Notes: generated by a model from the sequence alone, not told the origin. Positions 8,862 through 18,043 are shown, counted from the stretch's first letter. The stretch is 32,696 bases of DNA from REDI01 sp038123735 (GCA_038123735.1 JAYPAP010000028.1:1-32696); one strand, 5' to 3'. Made by a program: numbers and translations.

Positions 8862-9752
8862 ATGCTCATCATCCTGTGCTCACTGATCCAACCCGCCTTC
8901 GCCCTCGACTCGTTTGCCGGAGTCGAAACGTCGCTACCCGCTTCGGGGGCCATCGACGCCGCAGTGAACATCGGTCCGGCGGTCCAGATGCAAAACGAGG
9001 ACCTCGAGACCCTGACCCTCATCCGTGATGATGATGGGGTGGCGGTCACTGGAACAGTGGAGTCTTACGGCAGTGTCTCTCAGTTCGTGCCTGCTGCTCC
9101 ACTCGACGCCAACACGTCCTACTCTCTCATGACCACGCCAGGCCGACACCTAGGCGTCGATGAAGACGGTACGATCACCAGATTCACGACTGGAACAGCG
9201 GAGGATGTCGACCCACCTTCCGCGCCGACCATCACCGATGTCACGAGCAGCCACATATCCGATGACTGGGGAGACTGGTTCGCCTTCAGCGTCGACATCA
9301 ACCCAAGCGCCGATGCTTCCGGCATTCGCTACGCGGTGGAGCTCTCGTTCGACCCATGCCCCGTTAGCGAAGGCACGGACGTGCAATGCCAGGCATTACC
9401 GCGGCCTGCGGAGGAGCACTTTCTGCTCCCTGGTGACGCAGCCTCGCAGTCTCTTGAGTTTATCAGAGATCCAGCCGGAAATAATGATGACGGCGCCGAC
9501 TTCGACCCCCACAGCACCCTGGTCATCATCCGCGCGATCGACCTTGCCGGCAATGAAAGCGACGCCGCCTGCGCAATTCCGGAAGGGTGGGATGTCTCCG
9601 CTACCCCGTGTGCCGGAGTGGAAAACACCTTCGTCATCCCAGCACCCCCGGAAGACCCGGATTCAGGATGCTCCACGGTCTCTGGCACATCCAGCTCGGC
9701 CGCCTTCATGCTGAGTCTCTTTGCGCTCCTCGGCCTGCGCCGACGGCGCTAG
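8862..9752 (+). CDS. Exported Ig-like protein with a MYXO-CTERM-type C-terminal sorting signal
   Basis: The product is 296 residues. ATG 8862 follows CCGGAGGT and opens a signal peptide (MLIILCSLIQPAFALDS). An Ig-like/SbsA-type domain (about 18-115) includes VAVTGTVESYGSVSQFVP and a Thr/Gly strand pattern. A second beta-sandwich (about 120-255) follows, with several Cys. The C-terminus has a Pro/Asp/Ser linker, the Cys-containing SGCSTVSG, a hydrophobic helix (AAFMLSLFALLGL) and RRRR. This is the MYXO-CTERM tripartite layout, which is recognised by myxosortase and leads to surface attachment in Myxococcota. It is probably a surface protein of unknown role. A candidate sigma-54 site lies just upstream. 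The stop shares CTAG with the purL stop. Confidence 0.82.
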   Translation: MLIILCSLIQPAFALDSFAGVETSLPASGAIDAAVNIGPAVQMQNEDLETLTLIRDDDGVAVTGTVESYGSVSQFVPAAPLDANTSYSLMTTPGRHLGVDEDGTITRFTTGTAEDVDPPSAPTITDVTSSHISDDWGDWFAFSVDINPSADASGIRYAVELSFDPCPVSEGTDVQCQALPRPAEEHFLLPGDAASQSLEFIRDPAGNNDDGADFDPHSTLVIIRAIDLAGNESDAACAIPEGWDVSATPCAGVENTFVIPAPPEDPDSGCSTVSGTSSSAAFMLSLFALLGLRRRR

Positions 9753-12700
9753 CCCACCCAGACCCGCGCGTTGCGGAATAGGCGGAGCCACGGACCCTCT
9801 GGCCCCCAGTCCTCGGGAGCATAGGAGTTGGCGACCGTGCGAAAGACCCGCTCGGGGTGGGGCATCATAATGGTAGCCCGCCCGTCATCTGAGGTGAAGC
9901 CGGCCATTCCACCCGGAGAGCCATTGGGGTTCAGCGGATACTGGGTGGTCGGCTTCCCGTGATTGTCCACGTAGCGCACCGCCACGCCTGACGGCTCCGC
10001 ATCCCCCGCGTACACTACCCGACCTTCCCCATGGGCGACGGCGACCGGAATGCGACTCCCCACCATCCCCGCCAGGAGCACACTGGGTGAGTCCTCAACC
10101 AAGAGCGTGCTGACCCGAGCTTCAAACTGTTCGCTTTCATTGCGTAAAAAACGCGGCCAGTGCGCTGCGCCGGGAATGAGCGGCGCGAGATGAGACATCA
10201 TCTGGCACCCATTGCAGATGCCTAAGGAAAAGGTGTCGTCTCGGTTGAAGAACGCCTCGAAGGCGTCCCTCAGTTGGGAACGATACAGAATCGTCTTGGC
10301 CCATCCTCCGCCAGCACCGAGCACATCGCCGTAGCTAAACCCACCACAGGCTGCCAAGCCGTGAAAGTCAGCCAAGTCGTGTCGCCCGGAGATGAGGTCA
10401 CTCATGTGGACATCGAAGACTTCAAAGCCCGCTTTGTCAAAAGCCGCCGCCATCTCGATCTGTCCGTTAACCCCTTGCTCTCGTAAAATCGCCACCTTGG
10501 GTCGTACGCCGCTACTCACCATCGGGGCCGCCACATCATCGCCCGGCTCGAAGGTCAACAGCGGTGAAATTCCCGGGTCTTTCTTGTCGGCCAAGGCCTC
10601 ATACTCTTGCCGCGCCGACCGCGGATTGTCGCGCTGCGACTGCATCCGATAGCTGACTTCCGCCCAGGCCTGATGCCACTGGACGGCATCCCCCTTCAAC
10701 ACCGCCTTTTTCCCGCGCTTAAATACGATCTTTCTGGCCGCCGTCACCTTGCCGATGTCTCGTGCCAGCCCGCCAAATGCGTCCAACACGGCCTCTGCGT
10801 CTTCCGGCGCCACTGCGAATACCGCGCCGAGTTCCTCGGAAAAGAGCGCCCGCACGTCGGAGTCGGAGATCTCATCAAGTTGGACCGACACCCCTAAATG
10901 GCCCGCAAACGCCATCTCACAGAGAGTGACGAATAGACCACCATCACTGCGGTCGTGGTAGGCCTGCACGATGTCGCGCTGATGAAGTGCTTGCGTCGCC
11001 TCAAAGAAGCGCTTGAACACCGCAGCTTCTTCAAGATCGGGCGGTTCTGCACCCAATAGACCGAAGACCTGGCCCAGCGCAGATCCCCCCAGACGAGCCT
11101 TTGCACCAGCCAGATCGACTAGAATCAATCGGTGCCCAGCTCGTTTGAGTTGCGGGGTCCACGCGCCGCCGGCGTTGGGACTTGGAGCGAAGGCAGAGAT
11201 GATCAACGACAGTGGCGCAGTGACCCGCTTCTTAACCCCTTCTTCCTCCCATACCGAGCGCATCGACATGCTGTCCTTGCCCACAGGAATCGCAATACCG
11301 AGGGCCGGGCACAACTCCATACCCACCGCTCGTACCGCCTCCACCAGCTTCACATCCTCGCCAGGGTCACCCGCCGAAACCATCCAGTTAGCCGATAGAA
11401 CCACACGATCTAGTGCTTGTACCGGGGCCGCTGCCAGGTTGGTCAAGGCCTCTCCCACCGCCAGCCGCGCCGCCGCACCGGCATCCAGCAGACTCACCGG
11501 CGTGCGCTCCCCCATGGCCATCGCTTCCCCGGCCAGGGTGTCGTGGGTCGCGGTGGTGGTCGCGACGTCCGCAACGGGGACCTGCCAGGGGCCGACCATT
11601 TGATCTCTGGCAACATAGCCTGTAATCGAGCGATCCCCGATGGTGATCAGGAAGCTCTTGCTCGCCACAGTCGGCAACCGCAACACCCGCTCGGCTGCCT
11701 CTGCGAGGTCGATGGCGTCTGGATCAATCGGCTCGAAGGTGACGGGAAGCGTCTGCGCAGAGCGGTGCATTTTGGGTGGTTTTCCTAGGATGACCGATAG
11801 CGGAACATCGATCGGGCTTTCCCCATGGATGCTGTCCTCAACCACGAGGTCAAGAGCCTCCGTGGACTCCCCAATCACGGCGTATATCGCTCTTTCCCGC
11901 TTACAGATCTCCTCAAATCGACTCAGCCTATCCGCATCGATGGCCAGAACGTAGCGCTCCTGACTCTCGTTACACCACAACTCGAGTGGCGACATTCCCG
12001 GCTCCGCATTGGGGATCTCCCGCAATTGAAAGCGCGCGCCGCGACCCGCATCGTGAACCAGCTCTGGCAGGGCGTTCGAGAGTCCGCCGGCACCAACGTC
12101 GTGGATCGAGAGGATGGGGTTCCCGTCTCCCAAGGCCCAACACGCATCGATGACCTCCTGGCACCGCCGCTCCATCTCGGGATTCGCACGTTGTACCGAT
12201 GCAAAATCCAGGTCTTCCGACTGAGACCCCGTCGCCACCGACGAAGCAGCCCCACCCCCAAGCCCGATCAGCATGGCTGGTCCACCGAGCACCACAACCT
12301 TCGCTCCGGCAGGAAATCCCTTCTTTTCCACGTGTTCCGCGCGAATGTTGCCATAGCCACCCGCGATCATGATCGGCTTGTGATACCCCCGCCATTCCGG
12401 ACCGGCATGACCGGGCACTTCCATGCAAAAGCTTCGGAAAAAGCCGCATAAGTTAGGGCGGCCAAATTCATTATTATATGCCGCTCCCCCGATCGGTCCC
12501 TCCAGCATGATCTGCTGTGCGGACGCAATCCGGTCCGGTTTGCCAGGGTCAACCTCCCACGCTCCCGGCATGTCCGGCAAGTGAAGATGACTCACGCAAA
12601 AGCCAGAGAGACCCGCCTTGGGCTTCGAACCGCGGCCTGTGGCCCCCTCATCACGGATCTCCCCACCGTTACCCGTTCCAGCTCCCGGATGCGGAGAGAT

Positions 12701-13588
12701 ACCCGTGGGGTGATTGTGGGTCTCCACCTTCATCAACATGTGGACAGGTTCGGCATTGGCTCGGTAAGCACCACCCATGGGCTCCGGGAAAAACCGGCCA
12801 CCATTCACACCTTCCACCACGGCGCTATTGTCTGAGTAGGCCGACAAAACCCCCTCAGGGCTCTGCTTGAAAGTGTTCTTGATCATCTGAAACAGGCTTC
12901 GATCCAACGCCTGACCATCGACATTCCATGAGGCATTGAAGATCTTGTGGCGACAATGCTCGGAGTTGGCCTGAGCAAACATCATCAACTCGACATCGGT
13001 TGGATCGCGAGACAGCCTACGAAATGACTGGACTAAATACGCAATTTCATCGTTCGCAAGCGCCAACCCCAAGCGCTCGTTGGCCTCGCGAAGCGCCCGC
13101 GCACCGTCGCGAACAACCGGGACGCGGGTGAGCTTGGCCGGCTCCGCGGAACGGAACAGAACAGCCCCCTCGTTCAGTGCCTGCACCACCGCCTGCGTCA
13201 TCCGATCATGGAGTACCGACGCAACCTCAGCAAAGTTCTCGGAGTGCATTCCCTCGACGTGGAACACACTCACCCGCTCCACGCGGCGGACCTGCGATAG
13301 CCCAGCATGATGCAGGATATCGGTCGCCTTAGACGACCAAGGAGAGATCGTGCCTGGACGGGGGATAATCACCATGGAGGGCTCGACCTGCCCACGCTCC
13401 CCATCTCCATAGTCGAGGAGTCCCTCCAGTCGCTCGGAGGCATCCTGGCTCAGGGGCTCGGCAAGGTCCACCAGGAATACATCTCGCTGATGCAACGCCT
13501 TGACGCTCGGCACCCGGGCCTGGATATCCCCTAGTAAGCCCGCCAATCGGAATGCAGACATCGAACAACGACCCGGGACGATATGCAT
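9749..13588 (-). CDS. purL: Phosphoribosylformylglycinamidine synthase, long single-chain form
   Basis: The product is 1279 residues, the length of the E. coli-type enzyme. The reaction is FGAR + ATP + glutamine to FGAM + ADP + phosphate + glutamate, the fourth step of purine synthesis, in the cytoplasm. ATG 13588 aligns with known starts (MHIVPGRCSMSAFRLAGLL) and has GAGGAGG upstream; GTG 13591 is one codon further. Landmarks in order are RPGTISPWSSKATDI, the linker region QANSEHCRHKIFNA, KVETHNHPTGISP, GGYGN, SIHDVGAGGLSNALPEL, IPVGKDSMSM, YHDRSDGGL, and a C-terminal glutaminase domain with GICNGCQMM (nucleophile near Cys1128) and MMPHPERVFR. The single-chain form needs no PurQ or PurS partner. 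No purine-pathway gene lies beside it, and the divergent spacer to the next gene is short. Confidence 0.97.
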   Translation of the reverse strand: MHIVPGRCSMSAFRLAGLLGDIQARVPSVKALHQRDVFLVDLAEPLSQDASERLEGLLDYGDGERGQVEPSMVIIPRPGTISPWSSKATDILHHAGLSQVRRVERVSVFHVEGMHSENFAEVASVLHDRMTQAVVQALNEGAVLFRSAEPAKLTRVPVVRDGARALREANERLGLALANDEIAYLVQSFRRLSRDPTDVELMMFAQANSEHCRHKIFNASWNVDGQALDRSLFQMIKNTFKQSPEGVLSAYSDNSAVVEGVNGGRFFPEPMGGAYRANAEPVHMLMKVETHNHPTGISPHPGAGTGNGGEIRDEGATGRGSKPKAGLSGFCVSHLHLPDMPGAWEVDPGKPDRIASAQQIMLEGPIGGAAYNNEFGRPNLCGFFRSFCMEVPGHAGPEWRGYHKPIMIAGGYGNIRAEHVEKKGFPAGAKVVVLGGPAMLIGLGGGAASSVATGSQSEDLDFASVQRANPEMERRCQEVIDACWALGDGNPILSIHDVGAGGLSNALPELVHDAGRGARFQLREIPNAEPGMSPLELWCNESQERYVLAIDADRLSRFEEICKRERAIYAVIGESTEALDLVVEDSIHGESPIDVPLSVILGKPPKMHRSAQTLPVTFEPIDPDAIDLAEAAERVLRLPTVASKSFLITIGDRSITGYVARDQMVGPWQVPVADVATTTATHDTLAGEAMAMGERTPVSLLDAGAAARLAVGEALTNLAAAPVQALDRVVLSANWMVSAGDPGEDVKLVEAVRAVGMELCPALGIAIPVGKDSMSMRSVWEEEGVKKRVTAPLSLIISAFAPSPNAGGAWTPQLKRAGHRLILVDLAGAKARLGGSALGQVFGLLGAEPPDLEEAAVFKRFFEATQALHQRDIVQAYHDRSDGGLFVTLCEMAFAGHLGVSVQLDEISDSDVRALFSEELGAVFAVAPEDAEAVLDAFGGLARDIGKVTAARKIVFKRGKKAVLKGDAVQWHQAWAEVSYRMQSQRDNPRSARQEYEALADKKDPGISPLLTFEPGDDVAAPMVSSGVRPKVAILREQGVNGQIEMAAAFDKAGFEVFDVHMSDLISGRHDLADFHGLAACGGFSYGDVLGAGGGWAKTILYRSQLRDAFEAFFNRDDTFSLGICNGCQMMSHLAPLIPGAAHWPRFLRNESEQFEARVSTLLVEDSPSVLLAGMVGSRIPVAVAHGEGRVVYAGDAEPSGVAVRYVDNHGKPTTQYPLNPNGSPGGMAGFTSDDGRATIMMPHPERVFRTVANSYAPEDWGPEGPWLRLFRNARVWVG

Positions 13589-13634
13589 CACTTCCCTCCT
13601 CGGCTAAGGCCTAATGGGTTGTTACGGGGGGCAC

Positions 13635-14450
13635 ATGCACGGCTTACCATCCACTGCGGGCTTTCTTGTCCGAGGCCTTCTTCGACGACGAGCAGGTCTT
13701 CATAATGGCTCAATTCCTCACATAGAACATGAATTTAGCGGCATCCGCGTTCAAGAGGACTGGCTCGACGCGTATTGCGCCCTCACCGGTGCAACCCGCA
13801 CCGCACACCTCCCCAACATGGTCCCCCAGTTGATCGCTGGCCCGATGCACGCCGCAGTACTCACGGCAGCCGAAATGCCCCTAAAAACTTTAGGTCTCGT
13901 GCATGTCGGGCAAAAGATCCATCGACTTGCACCCCTGCCGTTGGATGGCGAGTATCGCCTCAAGACCTGGGTAGAAGGACATCGCGTAGCGAAGAGAGGC
14001 GCTGAGTTTGATCTGCACACGAGGCTATTCTTGGGTGGCTCTGAAGTGTGGTCGGGCACGACCACCATTCTCGGGCGAGGTCCATGGGGGGATAAAACCC
14101 TCCCGTCTACCGAAGAGCCTGCCCCGATCACCTGGGGAGACGTCACCGAATGGAGCGTACCTGCATCCATCGGGCGTCAGTGGTGGCGGGTCTGTGGAGA
14201 CCCCAACCCGATTCACCTTCACCCATTACTCGCGAAACCACTGGGCTTTAAACGGGCGATTGCTCACGGCACATGGCTGCTCGCACGGGCGATTGCCAGC
14301 CTAGATGACCCGGACCAGGTGAGCTGTAGCTTCAGACGCCCCGTCTTTTTGCCTTCCCAGGTGGACTTTATGAGCGCCAGCTCCTCGTTTCGGATCCAAG
14401 ACTCACGCACCACGAAGCTCCATGTGGCCGGTACGTTTGGTGCCGTTTGA
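13635..14450 (+). CDS. MaoC-like hot-dog-fold protein (acyl dehydratase family)
   Basis: The product is 271 residues from ATG 13635 (GGGGGG three bases upstream); ATG 13614 adds seven residues and cannot be excluded. The N-terminal half (about 25-140) looks like a degenerate hot-dog domain. The C-terminal half carries the MaoC signature GDPNPIHLHPLLAKPLGF followed by IAHGTWLLARAIA, where the Asp and His of D-x-x-x-x-H are the usual hydratase catalytic pair. MaoC-type enzymes hydrate or dehydrate enoyl-thioesters, commonly CoA esters, in the cytoplasm. The substrate cannot be predicted. It is transcribed divergently from purL with at most 46 bases between the starts, so its promoter probably overlaps the beginning of purL. 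Confidence 0.8.
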   Translation: MHGLPSTAGFLVRGLLRRRAGLHNGSIPHIEHEFSGIRVQEDWLDAYCALTGATRTAHLPNMVPQLIAGPMHAAVLTAAEMPLKTLGLVHVGQKIHRLAPLPLDGEYRLKTWVEGHRVAKRGAEFDLHTRLFLGGSEVWSGTTTILGRGPWGDKTLPSTEEPAPITWGDVTEWSVPASIGRQWWRVCGDPNPIHLHPLLAKPLGFKRAIAHGTWLLARAIASLDDPDQVSCSFRRPVFLPSQVDFMSASSSFRIQDSRTTKLHVAGTFGAV

Positions 14451-14514
14451 TACCCCACGCTTCATCTCAAGCCGCTGTAATCTACAGACTCGCTAGGCCA
14501 TCAGCCTGCACCTC

Positions 14515-15036
14515 ATGGGTTTAGCCATGTTCTTCACGTTTCTATTCACCATGGCCATGGCCACCGAGCTTCCACCTCCCACCATCGTCATTCAAAACGA
14601 TGGGGCGGTTGTCGGCACCGTCGAGCTACCGAGCCGACCTGAATCCGTTCGTACCGCACTCTCAGACCCCACGTTCCTGCCAACGACCACCGGTAGTACC
14701 ACCGAGGTGCGACTCACGAGGATGGATGGACCTTGCCAGATCATCGACTCCATCAGTCCATCCACATTCCTGACTGCCCGCTATAGAACCCGACGATGCC
14801 GTACTCCGTCCGGTTACCGCAGCACGATCGTCTCCTCGAACTGCTTCAAGACCTACGAGACCTCTTGGACGCTGGTCCCGTCCCAACATGGCACCAGAGC
14901 GACGTATCGGATCCAGGCCACCACCAGCTTGTGGATTCCCAACAGTGTGATCCGCGGACAGACCAAAAATGCGATGCAGGACCTACTCCCAAAACTACAG
15001 GCCCACTTTCAAAAATACCCAGGCATTGCCCCGTGA
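14515..15036 (+). CDS. Exported SRPBCC/START-like protein, function unknown
   Basis: The product is 173 residues from ATG 14515, or 169 from ATG 14527; neither has a clear ribosome site. A short hydrophobic N-terminus (MFFTFLFTMAMATELPP) looks like a signal peptide but lacks basic residues. The rest fits the alternating strand pattern and final long helix of a polyketide-cyclase/START-like cavity protein: GTVELPSRPESVRTALSDP, then ETSWTLVPSQHGTRATYRI, then TKNAMQDLLPKLQAHF. The three Cys of the mature part include GPCQII, RRCRTP and SNCFK. Such domains bind hydrophobic ligands. The stop overlaps the GTG start of the DUF429 gene (GTGA), so the two are translationally coupled. Confidence 0.65.
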   Translation: MGLAMFFTFLFTMAMATELPPPTIVIQNDGAVVGTVELPSRPESVRTALSDPTFLPTTTGSTTEVRLTRMDGPCQIIDSISPSTFLTARYRTRRCRTPSGYRSTIVSSNCFKTYETSWTLVPSQHGTRATYRIQATTSLWIPNSVIRGQTKNAMQDLLPKLQAHFQKYPGIAP

Positions 15037-15821
15037 ATCAGGTGATCCTCGGAGTGGATGTCGCCTCGCGACTCGGCAATACTGGCGTTGCCAAAGGTGT
15101 CCTCTCCGATTCCGGGCTGGCGGTGGAGTTGGCGTTTCGCGGTGGAAGTGATGGTCTACCGGGCCGGCCCACGGATCCTGCCGCCCCGGCCGTCGCCCAA
15201 TGGTTGGCCAGCATCATCAACCAATCGTCCTCCCCGGTGCTGATCGCCCTCGATGCTCCGCTCGGATGGCCTCAGAGCCTGAGCGATGGCCTCGCAAACC
15301 ACCAAGCCGGGGGCGAAATCCTCACCCCCGATGGCCCCAACCGCCTGTGGCGTCGCCTGACCGACCAGGACATCCATGCCCGATTTGGGAAGCTCCCCCT
15401 CGAGGTCGGTGCCAACTACATCGCGCGTGCGGCGTGGACAGCCCTCGAGATTCTGCGGTTAACCAGAATACTGGCCGAACAACCTATCTCTGTACCCCTA
15501 GCCCCACAGACCAAGGGCATCACCGCCATCGAGACGTACCCAGCCGCTACGCTGAGGGCATGGCTTGGGAAATCCCCTGGAAAGTACAAGTCGACGGACC
15601 CCGACTTGCGCGCCCAGCTCCTAACCACTCTCAGCCCGCACCTGGACCTCAAACCCGAGGCGACCGCTGCCGCGACCCAGAGCGACCATGTCTTCGATGC
15701 TGTGGCATGTGTGCTCGCGGGCGCTGACTTTCAGCTCAACCGTTGCCCCGAGGTAGCCCCTCACAATCAGGCCATCGCCCGTCGTGAGGGGTGGATCCAT
15801 ACTCGGCAATCTGGGTCTTAG
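15033..15821 (+). CDS. DUF429 family protein (predicted RNase H-like fold)
   Basis: The product is 262 residues. GTG 15033 was chosen because it starts the first beta-strand (NQVILGVDVASRLGNTGVAK) and overlaps the upstream stop as GTGA; the longer open frame upstream is only a shadow of the preceding gene. Conserved family stretches are GVDVAS, PVLIALDAPLGWP, the Asn/Arg-rich middle with NRLWRRLTDQDIH, AIETYPAATLRAWLG, and the final SDHVFDAVACVLAGADF. The acidic residues at strand ends fit an RNase H-like nuclease core, but activity in this family has not been settled as far as I know. Probably cytoplasmic. Its TAG overlaps the TAA of the small convergent gene at 15818. Confidence 0.82.
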   Translation: MNQVILGVDVASRLGNTGVAKGVLSDSGLAVELAFRGGSDGLPGRPTDPAAPAVAQWLASIINQSSSPVLIALDAPLGWPQSLSDGLANHQAGGEILTPDGPNRLWRRLTDQDIHARFGKLPLEVGANYIARAAWTALEILRLTRILAEQPISVPLAPQTKGITAIETYPAATLRAWLGKSPGKYKSTDPDLRAQLLTTLSPHLDLKPEATAAATQSDHVFDAVACVLAGADFQLNRCPEVAPHNQAIARREGWIHTRQSGS

Positions 15822-15991
15822 CCTGCTTTCTCGAGAGCCTCGACCTCGGCGAGCATCTCCTCCGCCTGCGCATACAGCTTAGCCGCCGCCACGACATCTC
15901 CGCTACGCTGAACATCGCGTGCCTCGATCAGCTTGGCTTCATAGGCCTTTCTCAGCTTTTTCGCTGGACTCGCTTTAAACAGACCAAACAT
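15818..15991 (-). CDS. DUF6435-like small helical protein
   Basis: The product is 57 residues. ATG 15991 is preceded by GGGGAGGAGAGG, a very strong site, so the longer open frame running back to 16420 antisense to the acetyltransferase gene is rejected. The sequence starts with MFGLFKASPAKKLRKAYEAK and continues as two charged helices (IEARDVQRSGDVVAAAKLYA, then EEMLAEVEALEKAG), the pattern of the small DUF6435/Lacal_2735 proteins. It is cytoplasmic, without Cys or a membrane segment. Function unknown. Confidence 0.78.
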   Translation of the reverse strand: MFGLFKASPAKKLRKAYEAKLIEARDVQRSGDVVAAAKLYAQAEEMLAEVEALEKAG

Positions 15992-16076
15992 ACCTCTCCT
16001 CCCCGATCGATGTAGCGCAGCGCATGAGCAAGGGAGCGTAAACCAGGGTACACACCAGCAGGTCCGAGGAGACCGC

Positions 16077-16517
16077 ATGCAAGGTTCACGATGGGTCGGT
16101 GAAGTCGGCCTCGAAAAACTGGCTACCTGCCTCGAGATTCGGCATACGGTCTTCATCATCGGACAAGACGTACCCTTCGATCTCGAAGTCGATGGGCTCG
16201 ACCACGAGTGTATCCATTTTCTGGCTATCGCTAACGAAAAGCCGGTTGGAACTGCGAGGTTACGCCACAAACATGGACGAGTGGCGAAAGTCGAACGGGT
16301 CGCGGTGCTCGACTCCCACCGCGGCCAAGGCTGGGGCGAAGATCTGATGCAGGCGGTCCACCGGTCAGCACATGAGCGACGATGGACCCACCTAATGCTC
16401 AATGCCCAAGAGGAGGTCATCGGGTTCTACGAGCGTCTTGGCTACGTCGGCGAAGGTAGTCTCTTCATGGAGGCCAATATCCCGCACCTCACCATGTCGT
16501 TAAAGCTCAAGGACTAG
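16077..16517 (+). CDS. GNAT-family N-acetyltransferase (ElaA/YjcF-like)
   Basis: The product is 146 residues from an ATG with GAGGAG upstream. The GNAT fold is clear. Strand beta-2/3 is CIHFLAIANEKPVGTARLR, followed by the acetyl-CoA strand KVERVAVLDSHRGQGWGEDL with the pyrophosphate loop R-G-Q-G-W-G, then THLMLNAQEEVIGFYERLGY with the usual C-terminal Tyr region. The opening LEIRHTVFIIGQDVPFDLEVD is typical of the ElaA/YjcF branch. It should transfer acetyl from acetyl-CoA to an amine in the cytoplasm; the acceptor is unknown. The stop shares CTAG with the convergent gene at 16514. Confidence 0.88.
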   Translation: MQGSRWVGEVGLEKLATCLEIRHTVFIIGQDVPFDLEVDGLDHECIHFLAIANEKPVGTARLRHKHGRVAKVERVAVLDSHRGQGWGEDLMQAVHRSAHERRWTHLMLNAQEEVIGFYERLGYVGEGSLFMEANIPHLTMSLKLKD

Positions 16518-18043
16518 TTGAAGCGCCATCCAAGCCCGACGGTTCCGGTCATCAACGGATTGGTTGTGGCTGAGATCCCATCACTGGACGTCCATGTCGC
16601 TGGAAGCCCCATCCAGGTTCTGCCGGAGAGCTCCAGATTATCGACCACCTCTACCGATAAAGACGCCCCGACAGCCGGGTGATAAGGGAAGACAAACCCT
16701 CCATAAGCCTGCATAGCAATGGGGTTCTTACCCCTACTGACCAGCCCAAACCCCAAATACGGCGCAGGCCTCACCCGCAATGATGAGCGCTGATGCCTCT
16801 CTGCAACTTGCTCGCTACCCGAGGGAATCAGGGCATCGATACCGGCAACTCCACGCATACCCTTGTACTCAAGGCCAACCTCGAAGGCCATACTCACCGA
16901 CATCCCATAGATTGTAGACAGGGTCCAGTTTGAGGGTTCTGACTTCTGCATCAAGAAGTCCGGCGAATAGATGACCCCGAGTCCCCCTATGAGAGCACCT
17001 GTGCCTCGAAGCCCTGCGTCCTCCGGCTCTTCCGAATCGTCGGACACGGTAGGTGGAGAATAATCCACTGCCGCCCAAGTCAACTGGCCGTCAGCGTTTA
17101 CTTTCGCGGCAATCACACTCAAGCCCGAAAAGTCTTCCTGCACGAACCAGACTTCGGAGCCGCAACCCACGATATCGTCGATAAAACCGGAGTCAACTTG
17201 TGGATTCTCTCCATCATGCGCCTGCTGAATCCATGTCTCGATCGAGCCCACCCCTCGCTGCCCAGTGAATTCGTAGACCTGACCAGGTTTGAGGTCTACG
17301 ACCTGCGCGTCAATCACCCCGTTTTCAGATTGCACCGCCAACCAATGACGACCCGGCGGTAGCTTCTTTTCAAAGCCATTCAGTTTGATTCCATCCACGG
17401 AAATGAAGCCGTCTCCGCGTGCCCACTCAGACCCATCAGCGACCACCGTAGAGGGCAGCATCGCGCTCATCGCGTTTGCCTGCTGCTGATACGCCTCACG
17501 CTCCGCAGCTTCAGAGACCATGTATGGCGTGAGCTGCCGCCCTGGCTCAATCCCACTCGCCGTGACCCACGGCTTTACAAACGAGCGGCCCTCATGGGAC
17601 CACCGGTACGGAGCTGCACCCTCATCTTGGTCGAGGACTCCGGCGTAATAGCGATTGACCGCAAAACCTTGGTATGCCAGCGCCTGAAAAACGCGCTGCC
17701 GATCCGGTGCATCTCGGATGACCCGCACCCGGTCCAGCGCCCGCTCAATGTCTTGGGCGATGAGCACCTCGCCGTCCAACCGCCCTTCGTAGGAGCGAGC
17801 ACCACGCACCGCATCATCGAGATCCATCAACTCGCGGTCGACGGCACTTGCGGAGTGAGAAGCTGCAAGAAAGTCGAATAGGCTCATCGCCGGCCGCTCC
17901 GCCCCCGCTGCAGCGGTAACTTGTACGGCCTGGTCAGCCGACGACGCCGAACCACCTACCCAAACGACCTCGGCAGCCCCCGCAGAATTCGATACCAGGC
18001 ATAGTGTCCCTACAACAGGAACTAACCGGCCGACGCCACACAT
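16514..18043 (-). CDS. Large exported protein with a predicted beta-barrel-like C-terminus, end of the kinase operon
   Basis: The product is 509 residues. ATG 18043 gives a usable signal peptide (MCGVGRLVPVVGTLCLVSNS, cleaved after about AGA) and overlaps the kinase gene by 22 bases; no strong ribosome site is visible, so expression may depend on translation of the kinase. The N-terminal half is helical (about 60-200). A middle part resembles a PEGA-type beta domain (KLPPGRHWLAVQSENGVID, then LKPGQVYEFTGQRGVGS). The C-terminal 190 residues are Gly/aromatic alternating strands ending in TGTVGLGWRFN, with a terminal aromatic-x pattern common in outer membrane barrels. It shares an operon and overlapping frames with the kinase. 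I do not recognise the family. Confidence 0.78.
   Translation of the reverse strand: MCGVGRLVPVVGTLCLVSNSAGAAEVVWVGGSASSADQAVQVTAAAGAERPAMSLFDFLAASHSASAVDRELMDLDDAVRGARSYEGRLDGEVLIAQDIERALDRVRVIRDAPDRQRVFQALAYQGFAVNRYYAGVLDQDEGAAPYRWSHEGRSFVKPWVTASGIEPGRQLTPYMVSEAAEREAYQQQANAMSAMLPSTVVADGSEWARGDGFISVDGIKLNGFEKKLPPGRHWLAVQSENGVIDAQVVDLKPGQVYEFTGQRGVGSIETWIQQAHDGENPQVDSGFIDDIVGCGSEVWFVQEDFSGLSVIAAKVNADGQLTWAAVDYSPPTVSDDSEEPEDAGLRGTGALIGGLGVIYSPDFLMQKSEPSNWTLSTIYGMSVSMAFEVGLEYKGMRGVAGIDALIPSGSEQVAERHQRSSLRVRPAPYLGFGLVSRGKNPIAMQAYGGFVFPYHPAVGASLSVEVVDNLELSGRTWMGLPATWTSSDGISATTNPLMTGTVGLGWRFN

Noticed and set aside
14475..14487. CTGTA-ATC-TACAG inverted repeat upstream of the SRPBCC-like gene
   Set aside because: A 5-base stem is too short to call an operator or terminator, and there is no second copy nearby.
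14796..15032. Upstream extension of the DUF429 frame
   Set aside because: It lies within the SRPBCC-like gene in another frame; the GTG at 15033 begins the conserved first strand.
15992..16420. Long minus-strand extension of the DUF6435-like gene
   Set aside because: It is antisense to the acetyltransferase gene, while a strong ribosome site precedes ATG 15991.
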